Below, in pieces: positions 50,735 through 62,760 of a stretch of 64,000 nt of DNA. Under the pieces are notes generated by a model. It had not been told where the DNA came from. It made no database searches and worked only from the letters and a program-made list of their open reading frames with translations. Location: contig JXTB01000177.1 of assembly GCA_002914805.1 (NCBI GenBank), forward strand, positions 298,548 to 362,547, written 5' to 3'. The stretch's first letter is position 1. Each line of letters starts with the position of its first letter. This DNA comes from Parasponia andersonii. Its lineage: Eukaryota; Streptophyta; Magnoliopsida; Rosales; Cannabaceae. The position numbers and the translations under genes were made by a program.

Positions 50735-50905
50735 CGAGATCAAAAGAGAGAGGGGTGGTAAGGAAGGAGTGACAGTGAGAGAGGAGTGGCGAAAGAGAGA
50801 GAAAGGGCCGGCGAAAGAGAGAGAGAGGGTGGGGCTGTGAGCAATGAGAGAAAGAGAAACAAAGGGACTACGACTGAATTGAGACTAAGGGAAAGAGGGG
50901 AACAG
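50735..50905 (+). other. GA-rich tract near the CACTA right end
   Basis: Dense GAGAGA runs, that is a CT-rich strand in the direction of the transposase genes and 3.5 kb upstream of them. CT-rich tracts are common in plant promoters and 5' leaders. The frame over it is low complexity and not a gene. Confidence 0.5.
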
Positions 50906-50939
50906 GGTTTTGTTGTAAAAAATTTTATTAATTATTTTA

Positions 50940-51271
50940 TTAACTTTCCCCGACGGAATAAAACCTCTCCCTCGGCAAAGGTACCTTAAATATTCTTTAA
51001 TTTTGGATAAAAAAAATAATAGGCGCCAAATAGTAATTCTTTTCGCGGTAAGGTAACACGTGTTTTTTTCAATATATTTTTACCAATAGAAAATAAATTA
51101 TCCGTCGGTAAATGACTAATATACCGATGCGGGCCCATCGGTATAGAGTGCCCATAATTGGATTTTTTGGACAACTTTTACCGACAGGTTTCAGCCCAAC
51201 GCGTCGGCAAATATACATTTCTCCGATGGGTTTTACATAGCCCGTCGGTGAAAGTCTACTTTCTTGTAGTG
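50940..51271 (-). repeat. CACTA right terminal and subterminal repeats
   Basis: It mirrors the left end with CCGACGG, GCGTCGGCAAA and CCCGTCGGTGAAA units and ends CACTACAAGAAA on the minus strand. Confidence 0.85.
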
Positions 51272-51274
51272 ACT

Positions 51275-51852
51275 TTTTTATACCTACTTAATAAATGATT
51301 ATGTTTCAATTTTATTTTGACGAATAGTCGTTTTTAGTTGATCTGTTTTTTTATAAAATAAATCAATTTTATAAAAAGTAATTCAATTTTCAAAAATAAA
51401 TCAATATATTTTGATATACTAAATAAATCAAATCAATTTTGAAAAAGGTAAATCAATCTTTTAAAAAATAAATCAATTTTTTTAAAAATATATCAATTTT
51501 AGACAAATAAATCAATACATTTTAATGTACTAAATATGAAAAATGGCCATTCGTAAAATATTATTGAAAATTCAGCCATTTTTTAATAATATTGAAAATG
51601 GCTATTTACAAATTGTAATCCGAAATTCGGCCATTTCACTTAAAAACCGAAAGTTAAGGGGCAGAAAATATGACATTCAAATTTCTTCATTCATATTTAT
51701 TTACTAGCTAGTCTGTACTTGTCGAACTCAAGTCTTACTATACTATTTAAAGATGCATGATATTTGTTAAAATTTAGATTTTTATAAAATCAACTTAGTT
51801 TTAGAGGTCTTAAGATACATGGATGTTATTGTATAAAACTAGAAATGAAAAT
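51275..51852. other. AT-rich spacer with short repeats
   Basis: AAATCAATTTT-type words repeat many times at 51350-51530, and a GGCCATTC/GAAAATGGC motif occurs four times in alternating orientation at 51540-51640. No gene is visible. Confidence 0.5.
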
Positions 51853-52430
51853 TGTTGACAGAGGTTCTGTCAACAATGAATTTAGGAAATTGCTCGATAT
51901 AACTTGTGTAAAAAGAGTTGATAAAGTAAAATAAATAAAGAGACGAGAGTTTTGCAGTGGTTCTATCTCAACAAAGATGAGCTTAGGTTCATTGTTCTTT
52001 ACTATTTTTTGAAAAATTACAAGAGTTTCTCTAAGTCTCACGATAAAAGCAAAGAGAGAATTACATTGTGAGTTAATAAATAATGATATTGAGCTCCATT
52101 TATATAAGTGAGGTTGGCTTAATATTTCCCGATTATGAGAATGAAAAAGTGTATAATTAGAATATAATTTCAGATAACAATACAAATTGGTAATAACTAA
52201 ATAGACGGATTACTTGATTTATACTCAGAAGCCTGTTTTTTTTCTTTATAGTTACCCTTCTAAAGCTTGATCTAGTTTCTTTTTTCCATTGATTTAGGTT
52301 GTACGTTATCTATTTGGAGTAGGTCGCACTATTAGTTAAGATATTAATATGCGATCTGGTGCATTCACCTCACAGTCATTGGCTTTCCTTTCCTAGTTGT
52401 CCAATGATGTAGATTCAAGATTGCACAACA
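51853..52430 (-). repeat. Tat-type 3' LTR (left)
   Basis: It has TGTTG...CAACA termini and matches 61321-61921 and 62105-62742. A perfect 12-bp inverted repeat (ATTGTTGACAGA / TCTGTCAACAAT) spans its left border at 51851-51877. It has two ~28-bp GGTCGCA-type units where the LTR at 62105 has about five. Confidence 0.8.
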
Positions 52431-52809
52431 ATTGTCACTTAGCTCTAATAGTTTTTTAGGGCTGAATTGAGCTTCTTACTCTGAAAATTACAAGCTCAAT
52501 AATGTGAAATGATGACATTACTCTTCAACCCTTTGAGTGGTTGGTGAATTTTTGAACCGCCTATTTAGAATTGAGTGTATCCACTCCTCTTATAGATGCA
52601 TACATGTGTTCCTGGGGACTTTTCTATTTCTTGAGTATTCATGATGATGATGATGACGTCAACTATCATCTCAAATGATAACGTTTCATATTTAAAAAAT
52701 AATTTGTGATATGATTTTCAAAAATTGATTCTCCTATATGAATCTTGACCATTAAATCCAAAACTCAATTTCCTTAATCAATGACTGGGATTTAATGAAT
52801 CTCGAAATG

Positions 52810-52816
52810 TATAAAG
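52810..52816 (+). promoter_or_regulatory. Putative TATA box of the antisense gene (first element)
   Basis: TATAAAG on the plus strand, preceded by GGGATTTAATGAATC. This aligns with GTGATTTAACGGTGC followed by TATAAATA at 63140 in the neighbouring element, so the site is conserved between two copies. Confidence 0.6.
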
Positions 52817-53018
52817 AATTTGTTTCCTTCTTCTTCTTTCATTTTCATTCTCAAAAAGCCTTTGGCTTTCAAACTTCAGAAACTCTCAAGCCTAAATTGT
52901 TCCTAGTGACACTCAAGAGCTCTCTTTTCTGTCACTGGAGAACCTGACTGTTGCTTTTTTTCTTGTAAGATAAAGCACACCCTTCTCTACTGCCCAAAAG
53001 TTTAGAATTTCAAGAAAG

Positions 53019-53651
53019 GTTGGTACTCTTTTTCTTCTCATTTCTCCATTTTTGTTTTTGTTCTATAAAAAAAGTAAGAATATATTTCTTCGATATTCTA
53101 ATATGAACTTTAGATTACAGAGAACATAGCTTGACCGGTTCTTTTAAAATTCTAGAAGAACTGCAAATTTATTTTTGTAGAATCTCTTACCCATTCGAAA
53201 TTTTAATCTATATAACTATAGAGTAATCTAGTGAATCGATAAAGATGGGTTTAAATCATAAACCCAGAAATTTCTTGACTTATTTAAAGATTTGGCTTAG
53301 ATTTTGATTAAATCAAACAATAGGTGCAAATTTGAGGAATCGACTGATGAATTTTTGAAAGTATGTTCAAACTTGTAGGATAGAAACTTTATAGATAGAC
53401 GAATCCAAAGGTCAAATAAAAGAATTTGATCAGATCATAGATAGACGAATATATAGGCATTGGTGCAATTTTAGGCTTTTTAGCCCTAAACCTTTGCTCG
53501 CATGTAGCGAGTACCTACAATAGACAAACAAACACGCCTATTTCTAGGTCGCACTTAGGGTTAGTTTTATAAATCAATTCTTGAATTTACTTGTAGACCG
53601 ATGCTCACATAGGATTAAATACCTTCCCCATGTTTCCTTTTCAATTGTCAG
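53019..53651 (+). other. Leader intron of the antisense gene (first element)
   Basis: The donor AAGAAAG|GTTGGT and acceptor TTGTCAG|GGGAG align with donor and acceptor positions in the second copy (63317-63714). The sequence just before the acceptor is also conserved (GATGC..ACATAGGA.TAAAT), and the following exon aligns too. The splice itself is inferred. Confidence 0.6.
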
Positions 53652-55760
53652 GGGAGTCTTTATTCTCTGAGGTGAGGACTAGTTTAATAAACCTTGAGGA
53701 TTACATAGAGCAAGACTCAAAGTAGAAATAATCTGGACTACATAGAGTAGTCTTCGTATAGGCGATCTTTTTCAAGATCAATGGCCTCAACACATCAGAG
53801 ATGCACCAGAATTTGTAAGAGGCTATAGTTACATATAAGGCAATTGGTCATGCACTAAAATGAAGATGAGCCATACTACAAACAAGCTCAAGAAGATTGT
53901 GTGAGACTACAAGATCGACGTGCCTCTTAGCCTTCCTACAGAGTTCAATCGAACAGACATTTCTCCCCGCAGCAATGCCTCCTTCTTAGTTGCAGTTCTT
54001 CGGTGTAGTGTCCATCTCCCACTACATCCGTATATTAATTCAGTGGTTGACTATTACGGTGTAGTTCCTTTTTAGCCAACTCCAAACACCTATAGATATA
54101 TATTAGGCTTGTACATATTATATCACAAATTAGGTCTAAGAACCCAAACCGTAGAAGAGTTTTCTTAGTTTTACCAAGTGAAATCGAACCCCTCTGACTT
54201 CGGCTTCTTCGACATGAGCAAGTGGTCGAATAAGGCGATTAAGATCATTTTTGAGGTTCGCAATAATATGAGAAAATGGAAAAATCTATTTTTTCACTTT
54301 AAATATGCAAATATTGGCTTATTCAAAAACCCCGGTAGGTGAATTTCGTAGTTCTCTCCTATGTTCAATTTTTAAATTCTATTAACTGATCGTATATTTA
54401 TGTCTTTGCACCTAACAAGGAACATCCTGGTCTGAGCAAAGAGTATCTTGCCCTAGTATTCAGAATAAATGACCTCCTAGACAAAGAGTTCGACTGGAAG
54501 AAACTTAGGATAACTAGGAATTTGATTACATACAAGTTGTTCCCTAAGGGCACTTCTCTTCCTTTCTCAGCTAATCATCTAACAAGATCTTTGAGCTTGA
54601 AAAAACAGGGTACGATTGCCTTGTCTTCTAAGTCTAAGGAATGAAAAGCATCACGTTCAGTCGATTCTCGATAAGAAGAGTCGTCTCCTCTAACTACTGA
54701 ACCTTCTTAAGCCACTGAAGGTAGTATTAGTTCTCTTATCATCGTTATACTTTATACCTTATGTACTAACCATAAGAGCACTCTCTAGATATGATAAGAA
54801 TTGGCAGTGGGTTGCAAGCTCCACTTGAACCCTGGATTCTCGATCAAAGTCGAGGACCCCTGAGAACACCCTTCCAAATTCAAAGGGGAAAGAGAACGTC
54901 GACACTTCCAAAAGAAGGAATCTCACCCTTGATGATGTCTGACAAAGCTCACCTCCTCCCCTAGCATCTATAGCAATGGCGAGCTAGCCCAATCTTTCGA
55001 GTAAACAACTAGCTTCTTCTTTCTCTAGAGTGCCTTCAAACAAGGCCGACAAGGATCTTGAACTCCTCGCACTTCATTGTCAACTACTTAAGAAAGCTGG
55101 CCTCAATGCTGTATTCATAGATTGCTTCACATCAATAGAAGGCTGAGAGAAGATGAAGAAGAGGCCACCAAAAGTCATATTTCACGCGGCTATAAGAATG
55201 CTGGCCAATGTAAGTACGAGTTCCCCTTTCTAGCTATTCATATGACGTCCTTTCTATTGTTAATATCTTTGCTTTGTTTTAGACTACTGCAGCTACTATC
55301 CTCATGTATGACCCTATCTTCGAATGTATGGAGAAAGAGGAAAAAGTCAAAGAAATAACCCAATCATGCAAGGTTCTGAAGAAGACTCACAAAAAAGAGA
55401 AAAATAACTTCAAGTCTAAGAAGAAGTAACTACAAGAGGCCTTGGCCAAAAAAATTGGAGAAGGAGCAGCTCGAGAAGAAGATAAAAGAGCTCAAAAATA
55501 TCATCTTTCAGCACCCGAATGCTCTGAAGGAGGCAGGTCGCAAAGCTGTTAAAAAGTTTAAGGTTACCGAAGGCAAGGAACTTGAAAACAAGGCTAGCAA
55601 TATTACAAATTCTACTATTATATATAACATCTACTACGAGTACCCGAGGTTCAATTTCTCTTTCCTTCATGAGGATATAGTCGAACTCATCGAGAACTGG
55701 AAGGTGGATAAGGCTACGAAGAAGGCCGCTAATAGCGGAGAGAGCGCACCTACAAGATGA
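53652..55760 (+). pseudogene. Antisense extra gene of Tat-type element, decayed
   Basis: The plus strand, opposite to gag-pol, encodes a protein resembling plant retrotransposon extra-ORF products. An N-terminal remnant lies at 53652-53730 (LINLED). The conserved core at 53910-54330 has DYKIDVPLSLPTEFN, LHPYINSVVDYYGVVPF, YILGLYILYHKLGL and FFDMSKWSNKAIKI; then come HPGLSKEYLALVF and DKEFDWKKLRITRNL at 54424-54540. The C-terminal region has a Lys/Glu-rich coiled coil (55455-55520) and FNFSFLHEDIVELI, ending at TGA 55758-55760. A 73-bp GT-AG intron at 55210-55282 joins KNAGQ to TTAATILMYDP in frame; another candidate is 54335-54419, but its frame does not carry over without an indel. The start codon is lost and several stops are present. 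The function of these proteins is unknown. Confidence 0.7.
55210..55282 (+). other. Short GT-AG intron within the antisense gene
   Basis: GCCAAT|GTAAGTACG ... TTTGTTTTAG|ACTACTGC. Consensus-like donor, pyrimidine-rich acceptor, 73 bp, and removal keeps one open frame across the junction. Confidence 0.7.
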
Positions 55761-56499
55761 ATCACATTTGTATTTTTATTATTATTATTTTTAATCTTGT
55801 AAGGTACTGGACAAATGTGGGCTTGTCCTACTGCATTTTGTAATATTTTTCTTGCACATAGGTGCAGACTTATATTTATGAACTTTTTTATCAAATTTTA
55901 TTCCTGCAAAAATAGCGAAAATAAAAAACATTCGTCACATAATAATATGTAAACACACAATTTAACCAAGTAGTCATTCATAAAGTGACTTATTAGTACG
56001 TTATTGCGATTTGAATCCAATAACTTAAAACGGATTTTAAGTATTTAGAATAGGTTAGGTCACTTATAAAAAATAACGAACGTGAGTGACGCAAACTCAA
56101 TATTTGTTTTCCAAAAGTTCTATGTCAAAATAGAATGAATAACAATATATCACATCGAACTATGGATATTTTGCTTAGTCACTTATTTGTTCAAGGAGGG
56201 ATATCATGTAATATAATATGCTAAGACATGAAGCGAGGAGAAATTCCTAAGGTTTTTAGAAATATGTCGATTCAAAATTTTGACTCCTTTAGATGAACGT
56301 TTGCATAGTTCCTTAGGAAGTGAGTAAGAGATTGTTTAATTTGAACCCACTACCTCCTGAGTTTTATGGTGTTCGAAAATGACCATAAAACTATAATAGA
56401 CGAACCAAATAAAATGAAGAAATAACATTTATTAGGCTAATTAATTGAAGAAATACTACTTTTATTGATAAATTCGAATGACAAATAACAAGATTTGAA

Positions 56500-59400
56500 G
56501 CTATATGAAGATACATATGAAGATTCTCCTTGATAATAATGACAAAGCTTATCTTCATTCCAAGTATGCTCGATCTTCCATCCTACAGTGTGAGCTAGTT
56601 TCTACTTTCCAGGTCGAATAATGACATATGACCTTTCTCAAGAGGGTCCAAATATACTAGCATTATGCTCTTTAGTATTAGGAAGGACTTGTCAGAGAAC
56701 AAGATCACCAGCTTCAAATTGTCTATTTTTAACTTTAGAATTATAGTAATGAGTAGTACGCTATTGATATGATGCCACTCGTAGCTTAGATTGCTTGTGC
56801 CTTTCTTCCAAGAGATTGAGCTCAATTCTTATCTTGCTAATAAGTAGAGCTTCACAAAGAGCCCGCACCAATTTCAACTTGAATCATTACTTCATACCTA
56901 TACACCAAAGAAAATGGACTCTTTCTAGTGGCAGTACGTCAAGTGGTGCGATAAGCCTATAATACTTCAAGAAGCATTTCCAGTTAAGCTCCCTTGTAGC
57001 TTTCTAACTTCGTCTTTAAATTCTACTTCAATACCTTATTTATGGCTTTGACCTAACATCCATTGGCTTGTGGATGAACAATAGCTAGGAAGCTTTTCTT
57101 GATGCCTAAGTTATCGCAGAAGTTGCGAAACTTATCGCAATCGAATTACTTCCCATTATCATAAAATATTGTGTGCGATATACAATATCATTAGATGATA
57201 AATTTTTAAATAAAATTTGTCATCTTCTTTGTGGAAATATTGCTCAAAGCTTTAGCTTCTATCCACTTGATGAAACAATCAACTATAACCAACGTATACT
57301 TCATTCCATCTTGTGCCAATGGTAACGTTCCAATATTATCGATTCCCCATATTGTGAATGGCCATAGACTAGTCATTGAAGTAAGCGGAATGGGAAATGA
57401 CCTAGGAATGGTCATAAATCGTTGACATTTATTTCATTTTCGACCAAACTCTATAGCATCTTTCTTGATAGAAGGCTAGAAATACCCTTGTATGAGGACT
57501 TTGTTTAAAAGTGCCTACCTCCAGAATGATTTTTGTATATCCTTTTATGAATCTCCCTCATAATGTAGAATGCTCTGTCTTCATCAACACATAATAATGA
57601 CCGTAAACTAAAATTTCTTCAATAGAGCTTCCTGTCACAGATGATATAGTGAGCCACCTTCATTCAAAGTCACTTCGCATCCATTTTATTTTCAGAAAGG
57701 TCGCCATCTTGTAAATACTTCATTATAGGATCCATCTATGAAGGCTTCTGGTCAATTGGCATGGTTACTTGTGGCTTTACTACAATACTGGGATTTTGCG
57801 AGGAATTTGATAGGAATTAGCTTAACTAATTTTACATCCTTTGTCGAAGCTAACTTAGCTAGAGTATCTTCCTCGGTATTTTTAGTGCAAGAAAGTAGTT
57901 ATATGCTCTAAGCAGTAAACGTCAAAAAAGTCTTCGCACCTCTTATAGATAGGCCAGCATCTTTCCCTCTCTGGCCTGGTAGTCTCCAATCACTTGACAA
58001 ATGACTAACTCAGAATCACTAAATACCTCTCTCGACCTTTATTTCTTATGCGAGCTTGAGTCTAACAATTAGTGCATCGTATTCTACTTCATTATTTGAT
58101 GATAGAAAACTAAAGCGAAGTGTATAGTGGATATTATACTCCTCTAAGCTAATTAACGTCAAACATGTGCCAGCATCATTCTCGTTCGACAATCTATCAA
58201 TATAGAGCTTCCATAATTTCGTTAAATCTATTGTAGGTTTCTCCATTACTTCTATTAAAATATTGACATCATAAGTAAACTCTGTAATGAAATCTGCGAG
58301 AGCTTAACCTTTAATCGCAGTGCGAGGTCAAAAATTGATGTTAAATTAGCTCAAACTCGACTGTTGACTCGAGTAATCATCTTGATGCTTTAAGTTTTTG
58401 CGAAGCTTGCTTTAATAGAAAATTTGTGAAAACCTCGATGGAATGTTCATGGAAATATGGTCAGAGCTTTTGAGATACGATGACAAGTGTTAGTGCTAAT
58501 TTTTCCATCTCCGAATATCTCGTATCAGCATCGAGTAGTATTTTACTCACTTAATAAATAGGTCATCGTATATTCTCTTCTTCTCGAATCAATGCTGCAA
58601 TTTTCGCATATATATTTTGAAATAGTGAGGTATAAATATAGCTTTTCCCCTAGTATTGGTTTCAATAAGAATAGAGGAGAATCTAAGTGTTTCTTTAAAT
58701 CTTGGAACATCTACTCGCATTTCTCGGTCCACTTGAACTTCTTCAAACCATTCAAAAGCTCAAGGAATGGTTGACATATATCAGTTGATCTTGATATAAA
58801 TCAACCTAACGTAGTCACTCTTCCCACCATACTCTACAAATCTTTAGGCTTGCGAGGTGATTGCATGTCAACTAGTGCTTAGATCTTCTAATCATTAGCT
58901 TCAATACCTCGTTGATTAATCATGAACCCTAGAAACTTTCTGGATCCTACCCCAAATACACACTTTTAGGGGTTTAACTTCGTATGATATTTTTGAAGGA
59001 TTTTGAATATCTCATCAAGATTTTTGACATGATCTTTAGTTTTCGTCAACTTTATCAAATACACCTCCATTGTCTTGCCAATATGTTTCGCAAACATCCT
59101 ATTGACAAGAAGTTGATAAGTTGCTCCTGCATTGATGAGTACGAATGGCATCGTCTTATAAAAATACAGTCCTCAATTAGTAATGAACGAGGTATATTTC
59201 TCATCTAGCTCATATATTAGAATTTGATTGTGACCAGATTATGCATCCATAAAATTTACAATTCATGTCTAGACATCGCGTCTACAAGCTAGTTGATTCT
59301 TAGAAGTAGAAAATTATCTTTTGAGCTGACTTTATTTACATTTGTGAAATCAATGCATATTCTTTATTTGCTATTAGGTTTCTTCATCGACCTCTTCCTT

Positions 59401-59900
59401 TAGTGCAACGTAGTATTCTAGATCCATTGCCCTTCTCTTTTACCATATGGGTTTCTTTATCGTATCAATGTTAAGGCAATGGCATATAACATTCGGATCA
59501 ATTCCTACTATATCAGAATATTAACTAGCTCAGCTTGCACGGGATCTTGAAGCTTCACTCTAATTTTTAACACTTTCGAAGACTTATCGATTGACAAATC
59601 TTCTAAGTTTTTGATTGGTCCAGTCTTGGCCTCTTCATCGATCTTTCATGTATCAAAGTTTTTGATTGACGTTTTGCCTGACATTTTCTTTTATTGTCGA
59701 ATTATCATTTTGTAGTTATTGTCTATCATTTTGTGAGCTTCAAAAAATTATTATAACAAGATCTTGCTTTATATTAGTTACCTCGCACTTCGCCTACTCC
59801 ATGTTGAGTTCGAAACTTCATAGTGAGATAATAAATCAAGGTAACAGGTCATAGTTCCCTCAGAGTCAATCTTCCTATCATAGCATTGAATGCTGAAAGG
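56500..59900 (-). pseudogene. Tat-type gypsy pol remnant (protease end to integrase)
   Basis: Minus-strand order: the protease/RT linker with AFNAMIGRLTLRELWPVT and HGVGEVRGN at 59890-59750; RT with RICIDFTNVNKVSSKDNF at about 59340 and MPFVLINAGATYQLLVNRMF at 59151. The YVDD stretch after MEVY is replaced by LIKLTKTKDH, so the catalytic Asp pair is gone. RNase H follows at 58246-57960 (KLWKLYIDRLSNENDAGTC, SSNNEVEYDALIVRLKLA). Integrase comes last: NKCQRF at 57415-57430, SLWPFTIWGIDNIGTLPL and YTLVIVDCFIKWIEAKAL at 57360-57250, and a C-terminal part at 56825-56500 (LKIDNLKLV, DPLEKGHM). Many stops and shifts. The most conserved stretch is the integrase catalytic start. Confidence 0.82.
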
Positions 59901-61263
59901 CAATCCTCCACCAAAAATTGAGTCATTACTGTTAAAACTCTTGGATAAATTCCAACATTCACTATTGACTCTATCATGCCCTTTAGATGTCGACCAACTC
60001 TCTGATAGAAGTCTTCAAGAGTCCTACATTCTTATTCCAGCAATTCTTCCCAGAGTTTAGTCTCTAGTCATACTTCAGCCGTCATTAAAGTCAAGACTCT
60101 ACCTTTAGGCACGTTGCTCACTTTTGTCAACTCTGAAGTAAAATGATTAAGGTATGACCATAGTGTTTCCTCTGGACTTTGTTGAATAGAAGACAAACTG
60201 ATTAATGGAATAGTAAAATTCTTCACAGCCTGAAATTATCTTAAGAATACAGTCTAGAGTTGCTGCTAGGATGAGATCGTACCAGCTTGAAGTCCTCTAA
60301 ACTACTTCTTCACTGCACCTATGAGGGTTGCAACAAAACACCTACAACATTCGAGGTCATTAACCTGATGAAGCATGAAACTAGTAAGAAGTGCAATAGC
60401 TCGGACCTCTTCATTAAATGGTGATTGACGATATCCAACTGCAAGCTCATCATCCTATCCAGCAAGTGGATCTAATGCGATCCTCGGGTTATGGATATCA
60501 ATATTAAGAGGAAGAGTATTATCATTTCTCGCTGGTGGTGGGGGTGGTTTTTGGTCATTATTATCACAATGCAAGCTAGCTTAATCGGGTCAGGACTACA
60601 ATGACCTTTATGAAGACTCTACTAAAATAGTTTGACGTGATGAGATTTGGTTGTTATGAGGCAATGCAGATTGCTCATGACTATCTCTTTGATATCATTA
60701 TTCCAAGTGTTGTCTCAGTTGAACTGAGTTCAACCTTAACTCCCTAGTTATCCTCTCAAAGATGCTTTTTGATTACAGATTCTAATTGTTGTTCAGATGG
60801 TCATGGTTAGTTGGATCTCTCCGAGAGGATTATCCACGATCATGATCTATATTGGATCTTCCAGTGCTAGACTCTTGTGGTAGGTCTGTAACCTTATCTT
60901 TTCCCTTAGAAATGTGACTTTCATGGCACTCCCACTGGGTTCTGGGCTAGTCGCAATTTCCCACTTCTTGAATGTAAATCCCTTTCTCAGGCTGTCGAGT
61001 AGGTCGATCTCTAGGGCATTCCTATTTTGGTGGTGTCACTATCTACCCTTCGGCAAGTCGACTCAAAGAATCATTGATCTAATTAGTGATTTATTGAAGG
61101 TTTGCAAAAGCATCCTCTATATGATCTTGCCTTTGAAGTATATTCGTCTTTAGTGTGGTCACGGCTGGTGATCCTAAGTAGGATTGACCTGTGTAATAGC
61201 AGAACTTTGAGGTTGATTTTGGCAAACTCCAGCATTTCTGGTGGTGTTTCTTGTGTTTTCCAT
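59900..61263 (-). pseudogene. Tat-type gypsy gag (and protease start) remnant
   Basis: The ATG at 61263 begins MENTRNTTRNAGVCQNQPQ, 58 bp inside the 5' LTR. The core reads AVKNFTIPLISLSSIQQSP, EETLWSYLNHFTSELTKVS and VPKGRVLTLMTAEV at about 60240-60070, matching the Tat-type gag pattern (a Q.P.E.L..Y...F motif). Stops occur from codon 30 on. Confidence 0.75.
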
Positions 61264-61320
61264 CATTAAAAAAGTGAGATTGAAATTTTTTTTGCTGGAA
61301 TAGTCCTCTTTTTTGCTAAT

Positions 61321-61921
61321 TATGGACGAAGGTTTTGTCAACAACAAATTTAGGAAATTGCACGATGTGGCTTGTATGTGAAAAGGGTTGATAAAATAAA
61401 ATAAATAAATAGACAAGAGTTTTATAGTGGTTCAGCTCTAAAAAATATAAGTCTACATCCACTACTCTTCATTATTTTATGAAGAATTACAAGAGTTGTT
61501 GGAAGTCTCACAATATAAGCAAAGAGAGAATTATAGAGAAAGTGTACAGTGAAGTGATTGTGAGATGATAAATAATAATATTGAGATCCCTTTATATAGG
61601 TGAGGGTATCTCAATGTTTTCCCAATTATAAAAACGAAAAAGTACATAATTAGAATATATTTTCGAATAACAATACAAATCAGGTAATAACTAAATAGAC
61701 GGATTACTTGATTTCTACACAGAAGCTCATTTTCTTTTCTTCCTAGTTACACTTTTAAAGCTTGATCTAATTTCCTTTTACCGTCGATTCAGGTCGTATA
61801 TTATCTATTCAGAGTAGGTCGCAGCATTGATTAAGATGCCAATAGGAGATCTGTTGCTTCACCTCTAAGTTGTTGGTTTTCTTTTCTTGATTGACCAATA
61901 TAAATTCAAGATCGCATAACA
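61321..61921 (-). repeat. Tat-type 5' LTR (right)
   Basis: Homologous to 51853-52430, with the end next to gag changed to CCATA instead of CAACA. CTTTATATAGGTGAGG (about 61589) also occurs in the LTRs at 52095 and 62381 in related form and may be the minus-strand core promoter region. Confidence 0.78.
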
Positions 61922-62104
61922 AACATAGTTAATGAAATTAATCTTATATGAACATTCGATGACCTTACTCGATAACGCTCTTTTTTTTTTCCTATTTTTT
62001 TTTTTGGATTAACAGGACTACCTAATAGCATAGATAATGGGTCAATCTAGACATATTCCAACTATAATGGCACTTACCTAGAGTAACCAAAAAGCATTGC
62101 ACTA
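61922..62104. other. Spacer between two Tat-type elements
   Basis: 183 bp, T-rich (61981-62012), without features I recognise. Confidence 0.5.
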
Positions 62105-62742
62105 TGTTGATGGAGGTTTTGTCAACAATAAATTTAGAAAAAATTAAGAGATGTGGCTTGTACGAATTGGGTTATTAATCAAAGCAAATAAAGAGACACA
62201 GGATTTTATAGTGGTTCAGCCCCGAAAAAGATAAGCTTACATCCACTATTTTTCACTATTTTCTGGAGAATTACAAGCACTCAGAGTTACAATGTCTTGT
62301 CCGGAAATCTATCTCTCAAATCAGAAGTCCAAATTTTGAAATCAGAAGATTGGAATCCCTCGTCTCAAACATGGAGCTCCCTTTATATAGGTGAGGGTAA
62401 CTCAATGTTCCTAATTGTGAAAATGGATAACTATACAATCGGGTAATACAATTTGAGTAACAACATAATTGGGTAACCACTTAAAACGGGTAACTGGTCG
62501 ATCATGAAAGAGAGACTTCTGTTGCCCTTTCCTTGAAGGTTACCTGTTTGACGAAGCAGAGACTTGTTTCCTTTTCTTTCGAAGGAGGTTGCACATAACT
62601 TATATAGAGGAGGTCGCACATAACTTACGCAGAGGAGGTCGTACGTAACTTATACGGTGGAGGTCGCATGCAACCCTTTCGGATGAGGTCGAACTTAACT
62701 CCTACTCATGCGACCTGACATAGGATTTTAGACCGCACAACA
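62105..62742 (-). repeat. 3' LTR of the second Tat-type element
   Basis: Starts TGTTGATGG and ends GCACAACA. It is 638 bp, longer than its relatives owing to a minisatellite at 62581-62705. Confidence 0.8.
62581..62705. repeat. ~28-bp minisatellite in the LTR
   Basis: About five units of GAGGAGGTCGCACATAACTT type; the two other LTRs of the family have about two. Confidence 0.8.
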
Positions 62743-62760
62743 ATTGCCCCCAAGCTCCAT
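62743..62760 (-). other. Polypurine tract of the second Tat-type element
   Basis: The minus strand reads GGAGCTTGGGGGCAAT directly before the LTR start TGTTGTGC. The first element has a weaker version (AGAGCTAAGTGACAAT). Confidence 0.65.

Larger units (their letters stand above)
41321..51271 (-). mobile_element. CACTA (En/Spm) DNA transposon, 9.95 kb
   Basis: The right end reads, on the minus strand, CACTACAAGAAAGTAGACTT; the left end reads GACTACAAGAAACATGACTT on the plus strand, with the terminal C changed to G. A 3-bp duplication ACT flanks both ends (41318-41320 and 51272-51274), the target length known for CACTA elements. Both ends carry arrays of subterminal GTCGG/CCGAC-type repeats. 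Two decayed coding regions lie on the minus strand. It includes an N gap of 285 (49583-49867). Confidence 0.9.
51853..61921 (-). mobile_element. Tat/Ogre-type gypsy retrotransposon with an antisense extra gene
   Basis: LTRs of about 0.6 kb (51853-52430 and 61321-61921) flank, in minus-strand order, gag, protease, RT, RNase H and integrase, then a region with a gene on the plus strand, then the 3' LTR. Integrase after RNase H defines Ty3/gypsy. RT and RNase H sequences resemble the Tat lineage, where additional ORFs, some antisense, have been reported. Flanks AAAAT and AACAT are a possible but imperfect target duplication. Gag and pol are full of stops. Confidence 0.8.

Noticed and set aside
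50786..50989. 67-codon Arg/Glu-rich open frame
   Set aside because: Translation of GA repeats near the CACTA end.
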